A stretch of 6,606 nucleotides of DNA from an uncultured Bacilli bacterium (GCA_947632625.1 CANRPZ010000060.1:1-6606), one strand, 5' to 3'; positions 1 to 4,858 are shown, numbered from the stretch's first letter. The notes: generated by a model not told the origin, from the letters alone. Numbers and translations are program-made.

Positions 1-13
1 TGTCCCTCCACCA
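1..13 (+). tRNA. 3' end of a tRNA gene (possibly tRNA-Tyr), cut by window edge
   Basis: The first 13 bases read as the 3' strand of an acceptor stem (TCCCTCC at 3-9), discriminator A and an encoded CCA. The next tRNA begins only 11 bases later, as expected inside a tRNA cluster. The matching 5' strand would be GGAGGGA, which is typical of tRNA-Tyr in Bacillota, but the anticodon lies outside the window so the identity is inference. Confidence 0.65.
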
Positions 14-24
14 TTTCTGTTTAT

Positions 25-100
25 TGCCTCGTAGCCAAGTGGTAAGGCATCAGACTTTGACTCTGACATTCCGGTGGTTCGAACCCACCCGAGGCAGCCA
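25..100 (+). tRNA. tRNA-Gln (anticodon TTG)
   Basis: Acceptor strands TGCCTCG (25-31) and CGAGGCA (90-96) pair perfectly, followed by discriminator G and encoded CCA. The anticodon arm TCAGA/TCTGA encloses the loop CTTTGAC, giving anticodon TTG, which reads CAA (Gln). The T-arm contains GGTTCGAA. It is the middle gene of a cluster whose promoter lies outside the window. Confidence 0.97.
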
Positions 101-110
101 TTTTAATTTT

Positions 111-186
111 GATCCGCTAGCTCAGTAGGTAGAGCATTTGACTTTTAATCAAAGGGTCTTGGGTTCGAATCCCAAGCGGGTCACCA
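111..186 (+). tRNA. tRNA-Lys (anticodon TTT)
   Basis: Acceptor strands GATCCGC (111-117) and GCGGGTC (176-182) pair with one G-T wobble, then discriminator A and encoded CCA. The anticodon arm TTTGA/TCAAA encloses CTTTTAA, giving anticodon TTT (Lys). It lies ten bases after tRNA-Gln and is the last gene of the cluster, directly followed by terminator hairpins. Confidence 0.97.
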
Positions 187-221
187 TTTAAAAAATAAGC
201 TCGAATTTCGAGTAAACATAT

Positions 222-248
222 AAAACGTACTTTAGAGTGCGTTTTTTT
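222..248 (+). terminator. Terminator of the tRNA-Gln/Lys cluster
   Basis: AACGTACT pairs with AGTGCGTT (one wobble) around the loop TTAG, extended by A-T pairs and followed by a run of seven T. A smaller perfect hairpin, CTCGAA-T-TTCGAG at 200-212, lies just before it without a T run and may help 3'-end processing. Confidence 0.85.
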
Positions 249-259
249 GTGTTTGTAGT

Positions 260-285
260 ACCCAAACTTGGTTTGGGTTTTATTA
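260..285 (+). terminator. Second, weaker terminator-like hairpin
   Basis: ACCCAAAC and GTTTGGGT form a perfect stem around the triloop TTG, followed by TTTATTAT. It sits 12 bases after the first terminator and probably acts as a back-up for the tRNA cluster. Confidence 0.6.
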
Positions 286-300
286 TATAAGAATTTATAT

Positions 301-306
301 TATAAT
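301..306 (+). promoter_or_regulatory. -10 box before the small peptide ORF
   Basis: A consensus TATAAT lies 17 bases before the start codon at 324. No convincing -35 hexamer is seen at the usual distance (278-283 is TTTTAT). In this AT-rich DNA a chance match is possible. If real, the leader is very short and the ribosome site lies near the transcript's 5' end. Confidence 0.35.
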
Positions 307-323
307 AGATTTAGGTGAAGGCA

Positions 324-398
324 ATGCAAATGAAATATAAATTTGATTTACAATCTTTTATTAAAAAAATTAAAAATCAAATTACAAAGAAACTGTGA
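324..398 (+). CDS. Possible 24-residue cationic amphipathic peptide
   Basis: A short reading frame starts at ATG 324, five bases after AGGTGA (313-318), a good Shine-Dalgarno sequence. It ends at TGA 396-398. The product has seven lysines and one aspartate, with Phe, Leu and Ile spaced three to four residues apart (L9, F12/I13, I16, I20, L24), so it would form an amphipathic basic helix. There is no membrane-spanning segment or signal peptide. A TATAAT lies upstream and a terminator-like hairpin overlaps the stop codon, so it could be a self-contained transcription unit. It is not recognised. Membrane-active peptide, leader peptide or chance ORF are all possible; the RBS plus flanking signals are the only support. 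Confidence 0.4.
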   Translation: MQMKYKFDLQSFIKKIKNQITKKL

Positions 399-416
399 AA
401 AATTTCATTGTTTTTT
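389..416 (+). terminator. AT-rich terminator-like hairpin at the peptide stop
   Basis: AAAC-T-GTGAAA folds against TTTCAT-T-GTTT with one T-T mismatch and a short A-rich loop, followed by a run of T (411-416). The stem overlaps the stop codon of the 24-residue ORF. The stem is weak, so this is tentative. Confidence 0.4.
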
Positions 417-477
417 ATTGCCAATTTTTACCAAAAAAAGCTGACAAAATCCTACAATATTTGCAATTAGTAACTAT

Positions 478-483
478 TATAAT
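478..483 (+). promoter_or_regulatory. -10 box of the XRE operon
   Basis: A consensus TATAAT lies about 82 bases before the regulator's start codon. The -35 region is poor (TACAAT at 453-458 with a 19-base spacer is the nearest match), which is common for repressor- or activator-controlled promoters. Transcription from about 490 would place the palindrome at 500-517 in the extreme 5' leader. Confidence 0.5.
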
Positions 484-491
484 GTATTTAA

Positions 492-527
492 GCGAAAATT
501 TAACGGCGCGCCGTTAATAGTTTTTGC
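492..527 (+). promoter_or_regulatory. GC-rich palindrome: operator and/or leader hairpin of the XRE operon
   Basis: Bases 500-517 (TTAACGGCGCGCCGTTAA) are a perfect 18-base palindrome and the most GC-rich patch outside the tRNA genes. It can be extended after a small internal loop (T opposite TAG) by GCGAAAA (492-498) pairing with TTTTTGC (521-527). The position just downstream of the -10 box suits an autoregulatory operator for the dimeric HTH protein encoded next. As RNA it would also form a long stable hairpin at the 5' end of the mRNA. It is not followed by a T run, so it is not a standard terminator. Confidence 0.6.
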
Positions 528-565
528 AATTTAGCTGATATACTTAAATCATAAAGGTGGTTAAA

Positions 566-808
566 ATGAAATTATCAAGAGCAGTATCTCAAAAGATATT
601 AAAGTTGTGTGAAGAAAAAAATATTTCTGTCAATAAGCTAGCTGCAATCTCATTCGTAACCCAAAGTACGGTACAAGGGTTAATTCAAGAAAAATCTGAA
701 AGTCCAAAATTGGGAACAATTAATAAAATTTGTGAAGGTTTAGGGATAACGTTAGAGGAATTTTTTGATGATCCACTTTTTGATGACTTAGAGAGGGATG
801 ACAAATGA
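566..808 (+). CDS. XRE-family helix-turn-helix regulator, 80 residues
   Basis: A small DNA-binding protein of the Cro/CI (XRE) type. Helix 2 (about residues 21-29, SVNKLAAIS), the turn, and recognition helix 3 (about 32-41, TQSTVQGLIQ) are clear, followed by the typical segment TINKICEGLGITLEEFF (about 51-67) and an acidic tail. There is no ligand-binding or catalytic domain, so it probably acts as a dimeric repressor. The start is ATG 566, five bases after AGGTGG (555-560); an in-frame GTG at 557 lies inside that ribosome site and is unlikely to be the start. The stop overlaps the next start as ATGA, so the two genes are translationally coupled. A perfect palindrome upstream is a natural candidate for its own operator. 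Similar proteins occur in phages, toxin-antitoxin modules and mobile elements; which applies here is unknown. Confidence 0.9.
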   Translation: MKLSRAVSQKILKLCEEKNISVNKLAAISFVTQSTVQGLIQEKSESPKLGTINKICEGLGITLEEFFDDPLFDDLERDDK

Positions 809-1029
809 AAATAACCGAAGGAAAGAAAAAAACGAATGTGGTGCTTCAAGATAAAGAAGAAATAAGTATAACTGCTTTAGATGGAAATATTAAGGTAATT
901 GTAAAATGTTTGAATAATACTTTGCATATTGATGAAAAAACTAAAGAGGATTTGCCTGTTGAAGATGAAGAAGAAAAAGCTATTCAAGCAATGAAAGATT
1001 ATTTAAAAAAGCAAAAAAAAGGAAAATAG
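805..1029 (+). CDS. Small charged partner protein of the XRE regulator, function unknown
   Basis: A 74-residue protein whose ATG overlaps the regulator's stop by four bases, with AGAGGG upstream as ribosome site, so it is made together with the regulator. Residues about 11-42 alternate polar and hydrophobic residues (NVVLQ, ISITA, IKVIVKCL, TLHI) and predict a small beta-sheet. Residues about 43-58 are very acidic and the last 20 residues form a lysine-rich helix (AIQAMKDYLKKQKKGK). There is no signal peptide, membrane segment or catalytic motif. It is not a recognised family. The pairing could be regulator plus modulator, or antitoxin plus toxin, but no toxin fold is visible. A strong terminator begins directly at the stop codon and ends the operon. 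Confidence 0.75.
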   Translation: MKITEGKKKTNVVLQDKEEISITALDGNIKVIVKCLNNTLHIDEKTKEDLPVEDEEEKAIQAMKDYLKKQKKGK

Positions 1030-1064
1030 CAAGTGTTTTAAAAAGGAAGCACTTGATTTTTTTT
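1030..1064 (+). terminator. Terminator of the XRE operon
   Basis: CAAGTGTTT (1030-1038) pairs with AAGCACTTG (1047-1055) with one wobble around an eight-base loop, followed by eight T after one A. It starts on the base after the stop codon. Its last bases double as the -35 box of the next tRNA gene. Confidence 0.9.
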
Positions 1065-1081
1065 AGTGTCTATACTATAAT
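1053..1081 (+). promoter_or_regulatory. Promoter of tRNA-Arg
   Basis: TTGATT (1053-1058), 17 bases, then TATAAT (1076-1081) gives a near-consensus vegetative promoter 19 bases before the mature tRNA. The -35 hexamer lies in the descending arm and T run of the preceding terminator. Confidence 0.75.
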
Positions 1082-1100
1082 AAAATTGCTTTTAAAAAGC

Positions 1101-1177
1101 GCGCCCATAGCGCAATTGGATAGAGCGTTAGACTACGGATCTAAAGGTTAGGGGTTCGACTCCCTTTGGGCGCACCA
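1101..1177 (+). tRNA. tRNA-Arg (anticodon ACG)
   Basis: Acceptor strands GCGCCCA (1101-1107) and TGGGCGC (1167-1173) pair perfectly, followed by discriminator A and encoded CCA. The anticodon arm TTAGA/TCTAA encloses CTACGGA, giving anticodon ACG (Arg, read as ICG after A-to-I editing). It is a single-gene transcription unit with its own promoter and terminators. Confidence 0.97.
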
Positions 1178-1188
1178 TTAGGAAATCT

Positions 1189-1209
1189 GTTCGAATTATT
1201 CGAACTTTT
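1189..1209 (+). terminator. Hairpin after tRNA-Arg, weak terminator
   Basis: GTTCGAA and TTCGAAC form a perfect seven-pair stem around TTA, followed by only four T. It may terminate or mark the processing site of the tRNA precursor. Confidence 0.55.
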
Positions 1210-1217
1210 GATATAGG

Positions 1218-1246
1218 AATCAATCGAAAGATTGGTTTTTTCTTTT
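1218..1246 (+). terminator. Terminator of tRNA-Arg
   Basis: AATCAATC and GATTGGTT pair (one wobble) around the stable tetraloop GAAA, followed by TTTTTTCTTTT. This is a convincing intrinsic terminator. Confidence 0.85.
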
Positions 1247-1490
1247 GTTAGAAAAAATCATAGTCGGAAAGGTTGATGTTTATGATAAATGTAATCAAAA
1301 AAAATTGATATGGAAGAATCTTTAAAGAATTGAGATTATTTGTGATTTTTTGTAATACTCTTCTAACATTTATCAATGGTAGTATTCGTAAAGTTAATAA
1401 GACAAATCTCTCATACATCGAGTCACATAGAATTATTATCAAAAATAATCTACATTTTTTTCGTCATTGAAATAACTATTATATGCAAAC
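1247..1490 (+). other. Intergenic stretch without a supported gene
   Basis: No reading frame here has both a ribosome site and recognisable content. A frame from 1309 to the stop at 1468-1470 reads YGRIFKELR near its start and LSYIESHRIII later. This distantly recalls the helix-turn-helix start of Rgg/XRE regulators, but it has a stop immediately before it and no start codon. It may be a decayed gene or chance. Confidence 0.4.
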
Positions 1491-1518
1491 TTGACTTTTT
1501 ATGAAAATATTATATAAT
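1491..1518 (+). promoter_or_regulatory. Promoter of the macro-domain-like gene
   Basis: TTGACT (1491-1496), a 16-base spacer and TATAAT (1513-1518) form a strong vegetative promoter 25 bases before the start codon. No operator-like repeat is seen around it, which suggests constitutive expression. Confidence 0.8.
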
Positions 1519-1543
1519 AATTCAAATCAAGAGGAGTGATATT

Positions 1544-2059
1544 ATGGTTGTAAAAACAGTTCGTGATAATATATTTAATTCAGAAGCAAAACATATTGCT
1601 TTTGCTATTAATACTGAAGGATTTAATGATTCAGGCTTTGCTGGTCAAATTACATCTACTTATTGGCCAGAATTAGAAAATTGTGGAGAACATGAACTAG
1701 GAACAGTTATATCAAAAACTATTGGTGATAAAACTTTTCATGCTTTAGTTTGTCATTCGTTAAATAATGGATGGGGAGATAATCAAGCGGAGATTATTAA
1801 AAAATGTTTTGATTTGATACCTGCAAATGGAGAACCAATTGCAACAGTAGCAATTGGTACAGGCTTTGGTGGTAGATTTGGTGGTGCTAATTTTAGACAA
1901 ATAGTTTGTGGTATGCACGATTCTCAACAACAAATTCTCTTACATAGTGGTGATACATTAGAAGCAGTTATTAATTGTTATAATGAAGAAAAAGCAAAAC
2001 TAACAATAACAAAGGAAAAAAATTTATCATTAGATTTACACAAAAAAGGATTACTTTAA
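1544..2059 (+). CDS. Macro-domain-like protein (possible ADP-ribose binding or hydrolysis)
   Basis: A 171-residue soluble protein, about the size of one macro domain, with no signal peptide or membrane segment. The pattern fits a macro fold: an early strand with a conserved-looking Asn (AINTEG, 21-26), a central strand (FHALVCHS, 65-72), a helix (about 80-92), then strand TVAIGTG followed by a glycine-rich loop GTGFGGRFGGA (105-115), where macro proteins bind the diphosphate and distal ribose of ADP-ribose. The C-terminal ~25 residues are charged and probably outside the fold. The start ATG 1544 lies seven bases after GAGGAG (1531-1536), under its own strong promoter. Macro proteins reverse ADP-ribosylation or sense ADP-ribose signals, and some act as antitoxins or in defence; no ADP-ribosyltransferase partner is seen here. 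The assignment rests on motif and fold pattern only. Confidence 0.55.
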   Translation: MVVKTVRDNIFNSEAKHIAFAINTEGFNDSGFAGQITSTYWPELENCGEHELGTVISKTIGDKTFHALVCHSLNNGWGDNQAEIIKKCFDLIPANGEPIATVAIGTGFGGRFGGANFRQIVCGMHDSQQQILLHSGDTLEAVINCYNEEKAKLTITKEKNLSLDLHKKGLL

Positions 2060-2080
2060 AAATATAGGATAACTATATTT

Positions 2081-2191
2081 GTTAATAATTTATTACTAAC
2101 TATTTCCTTTGTCCAAAAGTTGTCATATTTCTTCTTTTAGGACACTAGATTGATAATAAAACTCGGACTTTTATAGTTCGAGTTTTAAAAT
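2081..2191 (+). repeat. Repeat copy A, ~111 bp, structured, after the macro gene
   Basis: This segment is about 80% identical by eye (with two gaps) to 4390-4494, and both copies lie a few dozen bases after the stop of an accessory gene. Identical blocks include TTTATTACTAACTATTTC (2089-2106) and GTTCGAGTTTTAAAAT (2176-2191). Copy A can form three hairpins: GTTAATAA/TTACTAAC (2081-2100, one mismatch), TGTCCAAAAG/CTTTTAGGACA (2110-2144, one bulge) and the terminator at 2158-2186. Another A-T hairpin, AAATATA/TATATTT (2060-2080), precedes it. The copies are in the same orientation and bracket the next gene. Confidence 0.8.
2158..2186 (+). terminator. Terminator of the macro-domain-like gene (inside repeat A)
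   Basis: A twelve-pair stem: AAAACTCGGACT (2158-2169) with AGTTCGAGTTTT (2175-2186), one wobble, loop TTTAT. The T tract is within the stem's own 3' arm. The corresponding left arm in the second repeat copy is mutated, so only this copy folds well. Confidence 0.7.
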
Positions 2192-2341
2192 GTGTAAAAT
2201 TGTGATAAAGTTGACACTAACTTTTAAATTCAAATTTGTCAATTTAAAAAAACACTTGCCTTTAGTCAAAACAATATGTGTGTGGAAACAATAACTTGAT
2301 TTACATTATTTAAAATTATTCCAATTTTAAGATAAATATAT
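2192..2341 (+). other. Intergenic stretch between repeat A and the nucleotidyltransferase-like gene
   Basis: No reading frame with a ribosome site is present. TTGACA (2208-2213) and an inverted TGTCAA further on form a distant six-base inverted pair, with the palindrome CAAATTTG between. No -10 box lies at the right distance from TTGACA. Nothing further is supported. Confidence 0.5.
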
Positions 2342-2347
2342 TATAAT
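2342..2347 (+). promoter_or_regulatory. -10 box of the nucleotidyltransferase-like gene
   Basis: TATAAT lies 26 bases before the ATG, at the same distance as in the macro gene. The -35 region at 17-base spacing is TTCCAA (2319-2324), a weak match, so the promoter may be weak or need an activator. Confidence 0.5.
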
Positions 2348-2373
2348 AAATAACTATCAAATGAGGTGCTATA

Positions 2374-4353
2374 ATGAAAGACTTTAAAAGAGAAGATTAT
2401 ATTTATTTGAGATATTTAGAGGATGATAAAGCTGCTCATAGAAAAAAAGGAGATATCGTTAGATATAAAAAAGATTGGTTAATTGAAGAATTAAAAGGAA
2501 GAAGATTTGACACTTGTTTTAATTCTGATTCTTTGATTTGGGAAAAAAATCCAGATGCTTTAGAAGATGAAGTTGCATTTAATAAGATTTATAAATCTAT
2601 AACGGTATCTGATAATTGGAATGGATCAGTTTATTTATGGGAAAATGATTATCTTTATCTTGATGATTGGCTTTTTTCACATATGAGTTCTTATGATGCA
2701 GATTTAGTAAAAAGGATTAAAAAGAAAGTTTTGCCAAATCAAAAAGGTGATAATAAAATGGTTATGCTTAAAGAAGGTTGTCCTTTTGTGAATGCTAAAA
2801 TAACGATGTATTTTGAAAAGGGTGAAATAATAGACTTTACAAATCCTAGTGTGGTAGCATTATTTTATAATCCTGCTTGGCTAAAAATATTTGCAAAAAC
2901 AGAGGTAATTGTGGGAGAAGAAAAAGAAAAATTATTTCAAGATGATTTCAGCAATGCTATTCATGTTCGAGCAGTAAATGATAATTATAAATATTCATTA
3001 ACTAAAGAACATCATTATTTTAAAATGAAAGAGAATATTAAAGTAAAAACTGATAAAGAGGTAGAAAAATTACTGGGAATGTCTCCTTTAAGTAGTATTG
3101 ATACTAACGCTATAAGAAATGAACAAGGATTTATAACACATATATGTACTATAACTAGTAATTATGATAGCTCTGATCGTGAAATAGAACAAAAAATATT
3201 GAAAATAGCGGATAGAATTTCAACTAATGAATCAATGGAAATACATAAAAAGGCATGTTTAGATTATGAAGAAAAACAAAAAGCTGATTTTGCTAGATTT
3301 GAGGTAGAATATAAAAGAAAACAAAAACAATTAGATGATATGTATCAAACTAAAAAGAATAATCCAGAAATGTTTCCAGGTGTTAATGGTGATTTTATTC
3401 ATATTGATAAAGATTCTATTACTAATAAAAAACATACTTTAAAACAAATACAAGAGTTTTATCAAAATTTAAAAACTTTAGATTCTGAAATAGTTAAACA
3501 TATATGTTTTTACGGAGGTACTCTTCCTTATATTCTAAATTATGCTTCTGAAAGTCGTGATTTTGGTGATATTGATATGTTTGTACCAACTGAATATATG
3601 GAAAAATTAAGAGCTGAATTTGCTAAACAAGAATCTTTTGAAATGTTATGTGATTCTAAACCATACGCAGAAGCTTGTATGCTTACAACAAGGATTGCAA
3701 AAGAATCAACAGAACTAGCTTTAAAAAATCAACAAGTAGTTACCGTAAATGGTGTTGCATCCTTTTTATTTAACCTTTTTATGAATCCAATGGAAAATAA
3801 ACAAGATTATGTCGGTGCAGATGGAATTGTTCATAATCCTTTGAGTGCCTATAAAGAAGAACAACTTTCTTATTATCGTAAAGTTCAAGATTTTGGGTTT
3901 AAAGCTAAATTATTTGGTATTAATATTTCTGTATTTCCTATTTATGAGTATGAAAATAACCTTATAGCTAAAAGTTTTAATATTAATGAAATGTATAAAT
4001 TTTTACTTGGTGTAAGGGTTTTAAATAATACTAAATTAGCAGATTTTATACAACAAGTTAATGTTTATGGTTCAATTTTTAATATTTTACCATTAGAATA
4101 TACTTTAGCTAGTAAACAAAGTGCTGTAGAAGGTAGTTATGCTTTTCGTTATGAAAAAGATAAAGAAGATGTTAAATATATTTTATCTCATAAAGATGAA
4201 TTAGGAATAAGTGATGAAAAATTACAAGAAATTTTAAAAAATTATCCGAATTATTCGATCTCAATAGCCTATGAAATAAATGGTGATCAAGTAACGACAA
4301 TGGATGGAGAAACTTATAAACAACGTGTTCTAACAAATAGACAAATAAGTTAA
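2374..4353 (+). CDS. 659-residue protein with nucleotidyltransferase-like core, long unknown N-terminus
   Basis: A large soluble protein with no signal peptide or membrane helix. Residues 1 to about 280 are not recognised; they are rich in Trp, Tyr and charged residues. Residues about 290-330 form a lysine/glutamate-rich, probably coiled helix. From about 370 a nucleotidyltransferase pattern appears: YGGTLPYIL (380-388), then SRDFGDIDMFV with acidic pair D399 and D401, resembling the G[GS]...D-x-D signature of polymerase-beta-like NTases such as AbiEii-type toxins. A late segment KDKEDVKYILSHKDEL also recalls these families. The start ATG 2374 lies five bases after GAGGTG (2363-2368). It stands alone, with no AbiEi-type antitoxin beside it, and is bracketed by repeats A and B. 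The likely role is transfer of a nucleotide to RNA, tRNA or protein, perhaps in defence, but that is inference. A host enzyme of unknown substrate remains possible. Confidence 0.6.
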   Translation: MKDFKREDYIYLRYLEDDKAAHRKKGDIVRYKKDWLIEELKGRRFDTCFNSDSLIWEKNPDALEDEVAFNKIYKSITVSDNWNGSVYLWENDYLYLDDWLFSHMSSYDADLVKRIKKKVLPNQKGDNKMVMLKEGCPFVNAKITMYFEKGEIIDFTNPSVVALFYNPAWLKIFAKTEVIVGEEKEKLFQDDFSNAIHVRAVNDNYKYSLTKEHHYFKMKENIKVKTDKEVEKLLGMSPLSSIDTNAIRNEQGFITHICTITSNYDSSDREIEQKILKIADRISTNESMEIHKKACLDYEEKQKADFARFEVEYKRKQKQLDDMYQTKKNNPEMFPGVNGDFIHIDKDSITNKKHTLKQIQEFYQNLKTLDSEIVKHICFYGGTLPYILNYASESRDFGDIDMFVPTEYMEKLRAEFAKQESFEMLCDSKPYAEACMLTTRIAKESTELALKNQQVVTVNGVASFLFNLFMNPMENKQDYVGADGIVHNPLSAYKEEQLSYYRKVQDFGFKAKLFGINISVFPIYEYENNLIAKSFNINEMYKFLLGVRVLNNTKLADFIQQVNVYGSIFNILPLEYTLASKQSAVEGSYAFRYEKDKEDVKYILSHKDELGISDEKLQEILKNYPNYSISIAYEINGDQVTTMDGETYKQRVLTNRQIS

Positions 4354-4389
4354 AAATATTAATAATTTTAAAATTTGCATTATAATATA

Positions 4390-4494
4390 GTTAGTAAATG
4401 ATTTATTACTAACTATTTCTTTTAACTAAAAGCTGTTATATAAGACATCAGATTGGTAATAAACATTAGATTTTTATGGTTCGAGTTTTAAAAT
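4390..4494 (+). repeat. Repeat copy B, ~105 bp, after the nucleotidyltransferase-like gene
   Basis: A direct, diverged copy of 2081-2191. It begins with a clean eight-pair hairpin, GTTAGTAA/TTACTAAC (4390-4413), shares the block TTTATTACTAACTATTTC, lacks about ten bases present in copy A, and ends with the shared GGTTCGAGTTTTAAAAT. The left arm of the copy A terminator is mutated here (CATTAGAT in place of ACTCGGAC), so this copy no longer folds as a terminator. A TATAAT (4381-4386) lies directly before it. Confidence 0.8.
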
Positions 4495-4578
4495 ATTTAG
4501 ATGAGGTAATTGATTTAAATGATGAGTATGAAATAGATAGAAAAAAATTTTAAAGAATAGAAAATATATACAAAGATG

Positions 4579-4612
4579 AAAGACATTTATTCTAGCGAAT
4601 GAGTGTTTTTTT
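4579..4612 (+). terminator. Terminator downstream of repeat B
   Basis: A 14-pair stem with several wobbles: AAAGACATTTATTC (4579-4592) with GAATGAGTGTTTTT, loop TAGC, T run to 4612. It lies 226 bases after the stop of the nucleotidyltransferase-like gene. It ends either that mRNA or a shorter transcript starting near 4390. Bases 4613-4727 hold no gene; the only structure is a hairpin CACAAAA/TTTTGTG (4648-4667) without a T run. Confidence 0.85.
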
Positions 4613-4727
4613 ATTTAAAAAAGATAAAAAAATAACAAAAAAAGGTTCACAAAAGATAATTTTTGTGTTAAGATTACTCTTGTATTGATGCAAAAGTAAA
4701 ATTTTTGTAGCAATTTATTGAATTGAT

Positions 4728-4736
4728 TGATATAAT
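4728..4736 (+). promoter_or_regulatory. Extended -10 promoter of tRNA-Pro
   Basis: TGATATAAT is an extended -10 element (TG, one base, TATAAT) 12 bases before the mature tRNA. No good -35 box is present at 17 bases, which is tolerated by extended -10 promoters. Confidence 0.65.
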
Positions 4737-4748
4737 ATTATAAGTAAT

Positions 4749-4825
4749 CGGGAAGTGGCTCAACTTGGTAGAGCACTTGGTTTGGGACCAAGGGGTTGCA
4801 GGTTCAAATCCTGTCTTCCCGACCA
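4749..4825 (+). tRNA. tRNA-Pro (anticodon TGG)
   Basis: Acceptor strands CGGGAAG (4749-4755) and CTTCCCG (4815-4821) pair perfectly, followed by discriminator A and encoded CCA. The anticodon arm CTTGG/CCAAG encloses TTTGGGA, giving anticodon TGG (Pro). The T-loop is TTCAAAT. It is a single-gene unit with its own promoter and terminator. Confidence 0.97.
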
Positions 4826-4834
4826 TTTAGTTTA

Positions 4835-4858
4835 AAAAGCCTTATATTAAAGGCTTTT
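4835..4858 (+). terminator. Terminator of tRNA-Pro
   Basis: AAAAGCCTT and AAGGCTTTT form a nine-pair stem around ATATTA. The T tract is the 3' arm itself plus a short extension. It is close behind the CCA end. Confidence 0.75.

Larger units (their letters stand above)
460..534 (+). repeat. Direct repeat TTTGCAATT(T)AG flanking the operator region
   Basis: TTTGCAATTAG at 460-470 recurs as TTTGCAATTTAG at 523-534, one copy before the -10 box and one after the large palindrome. The core TTGCAA is itself a palindrome. This arrangement fits paired binding sites for a regulator, but in AT-rich DNA the repeat alone is modest evidence. Confidence 0.4.

Noticed and set aside
467..483. TTAGTAACTATT as a third copy of the repeat core TTACTAACTATT
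   Set aside because: Only about 11 of 12 bases match in low-complexity AT-rich DNA, with no similarity on either side.
503..516. GGCGCGCC (a rare-cutter restriction site) as a sign of engineered DNA
   Set aside because: It is the centre of a longer natural-looking palindrome in the operator position, and there is no vector sequence around it.
557..565. GTG 557 as start of the XRE regulator
   Set aside because: The GTG is part of the AGGTGG ribosome site itself, which serves ATG 566 at good spacing.
1248..1442. Minus-strand 64-residue reading frame
   Set aside because: No ribosome site, unusual hydrophobic composition expected from AT-rich DNA, and no recognisable family.
2176..2186. GTTCGAGTTTT in the repeats as a tRNA T-arm or tRNA remnant
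   Set aside because: TTCGAGT resembles a T-loop, but the flanking bases form no T-stem and no other tRNA part is present. In copy A it is the arm of a terminator.
4476..4553. 25-residue ORF (MVRVLKYLDEV...) across the end of repeat B
   Set aside because: It has no ribosome site, and its start lies in the repeat; the copy A equivalent stops after a few codons. It could be a gene remnant but is not supported as a gene.
176..4825. att sites as duplicated tRNA 3' ends
   Set aside because: The 3' ends of the Lys, Arg and Pro tRNA genes were compared with the intergenic sequence by eye and no second copy was seen.
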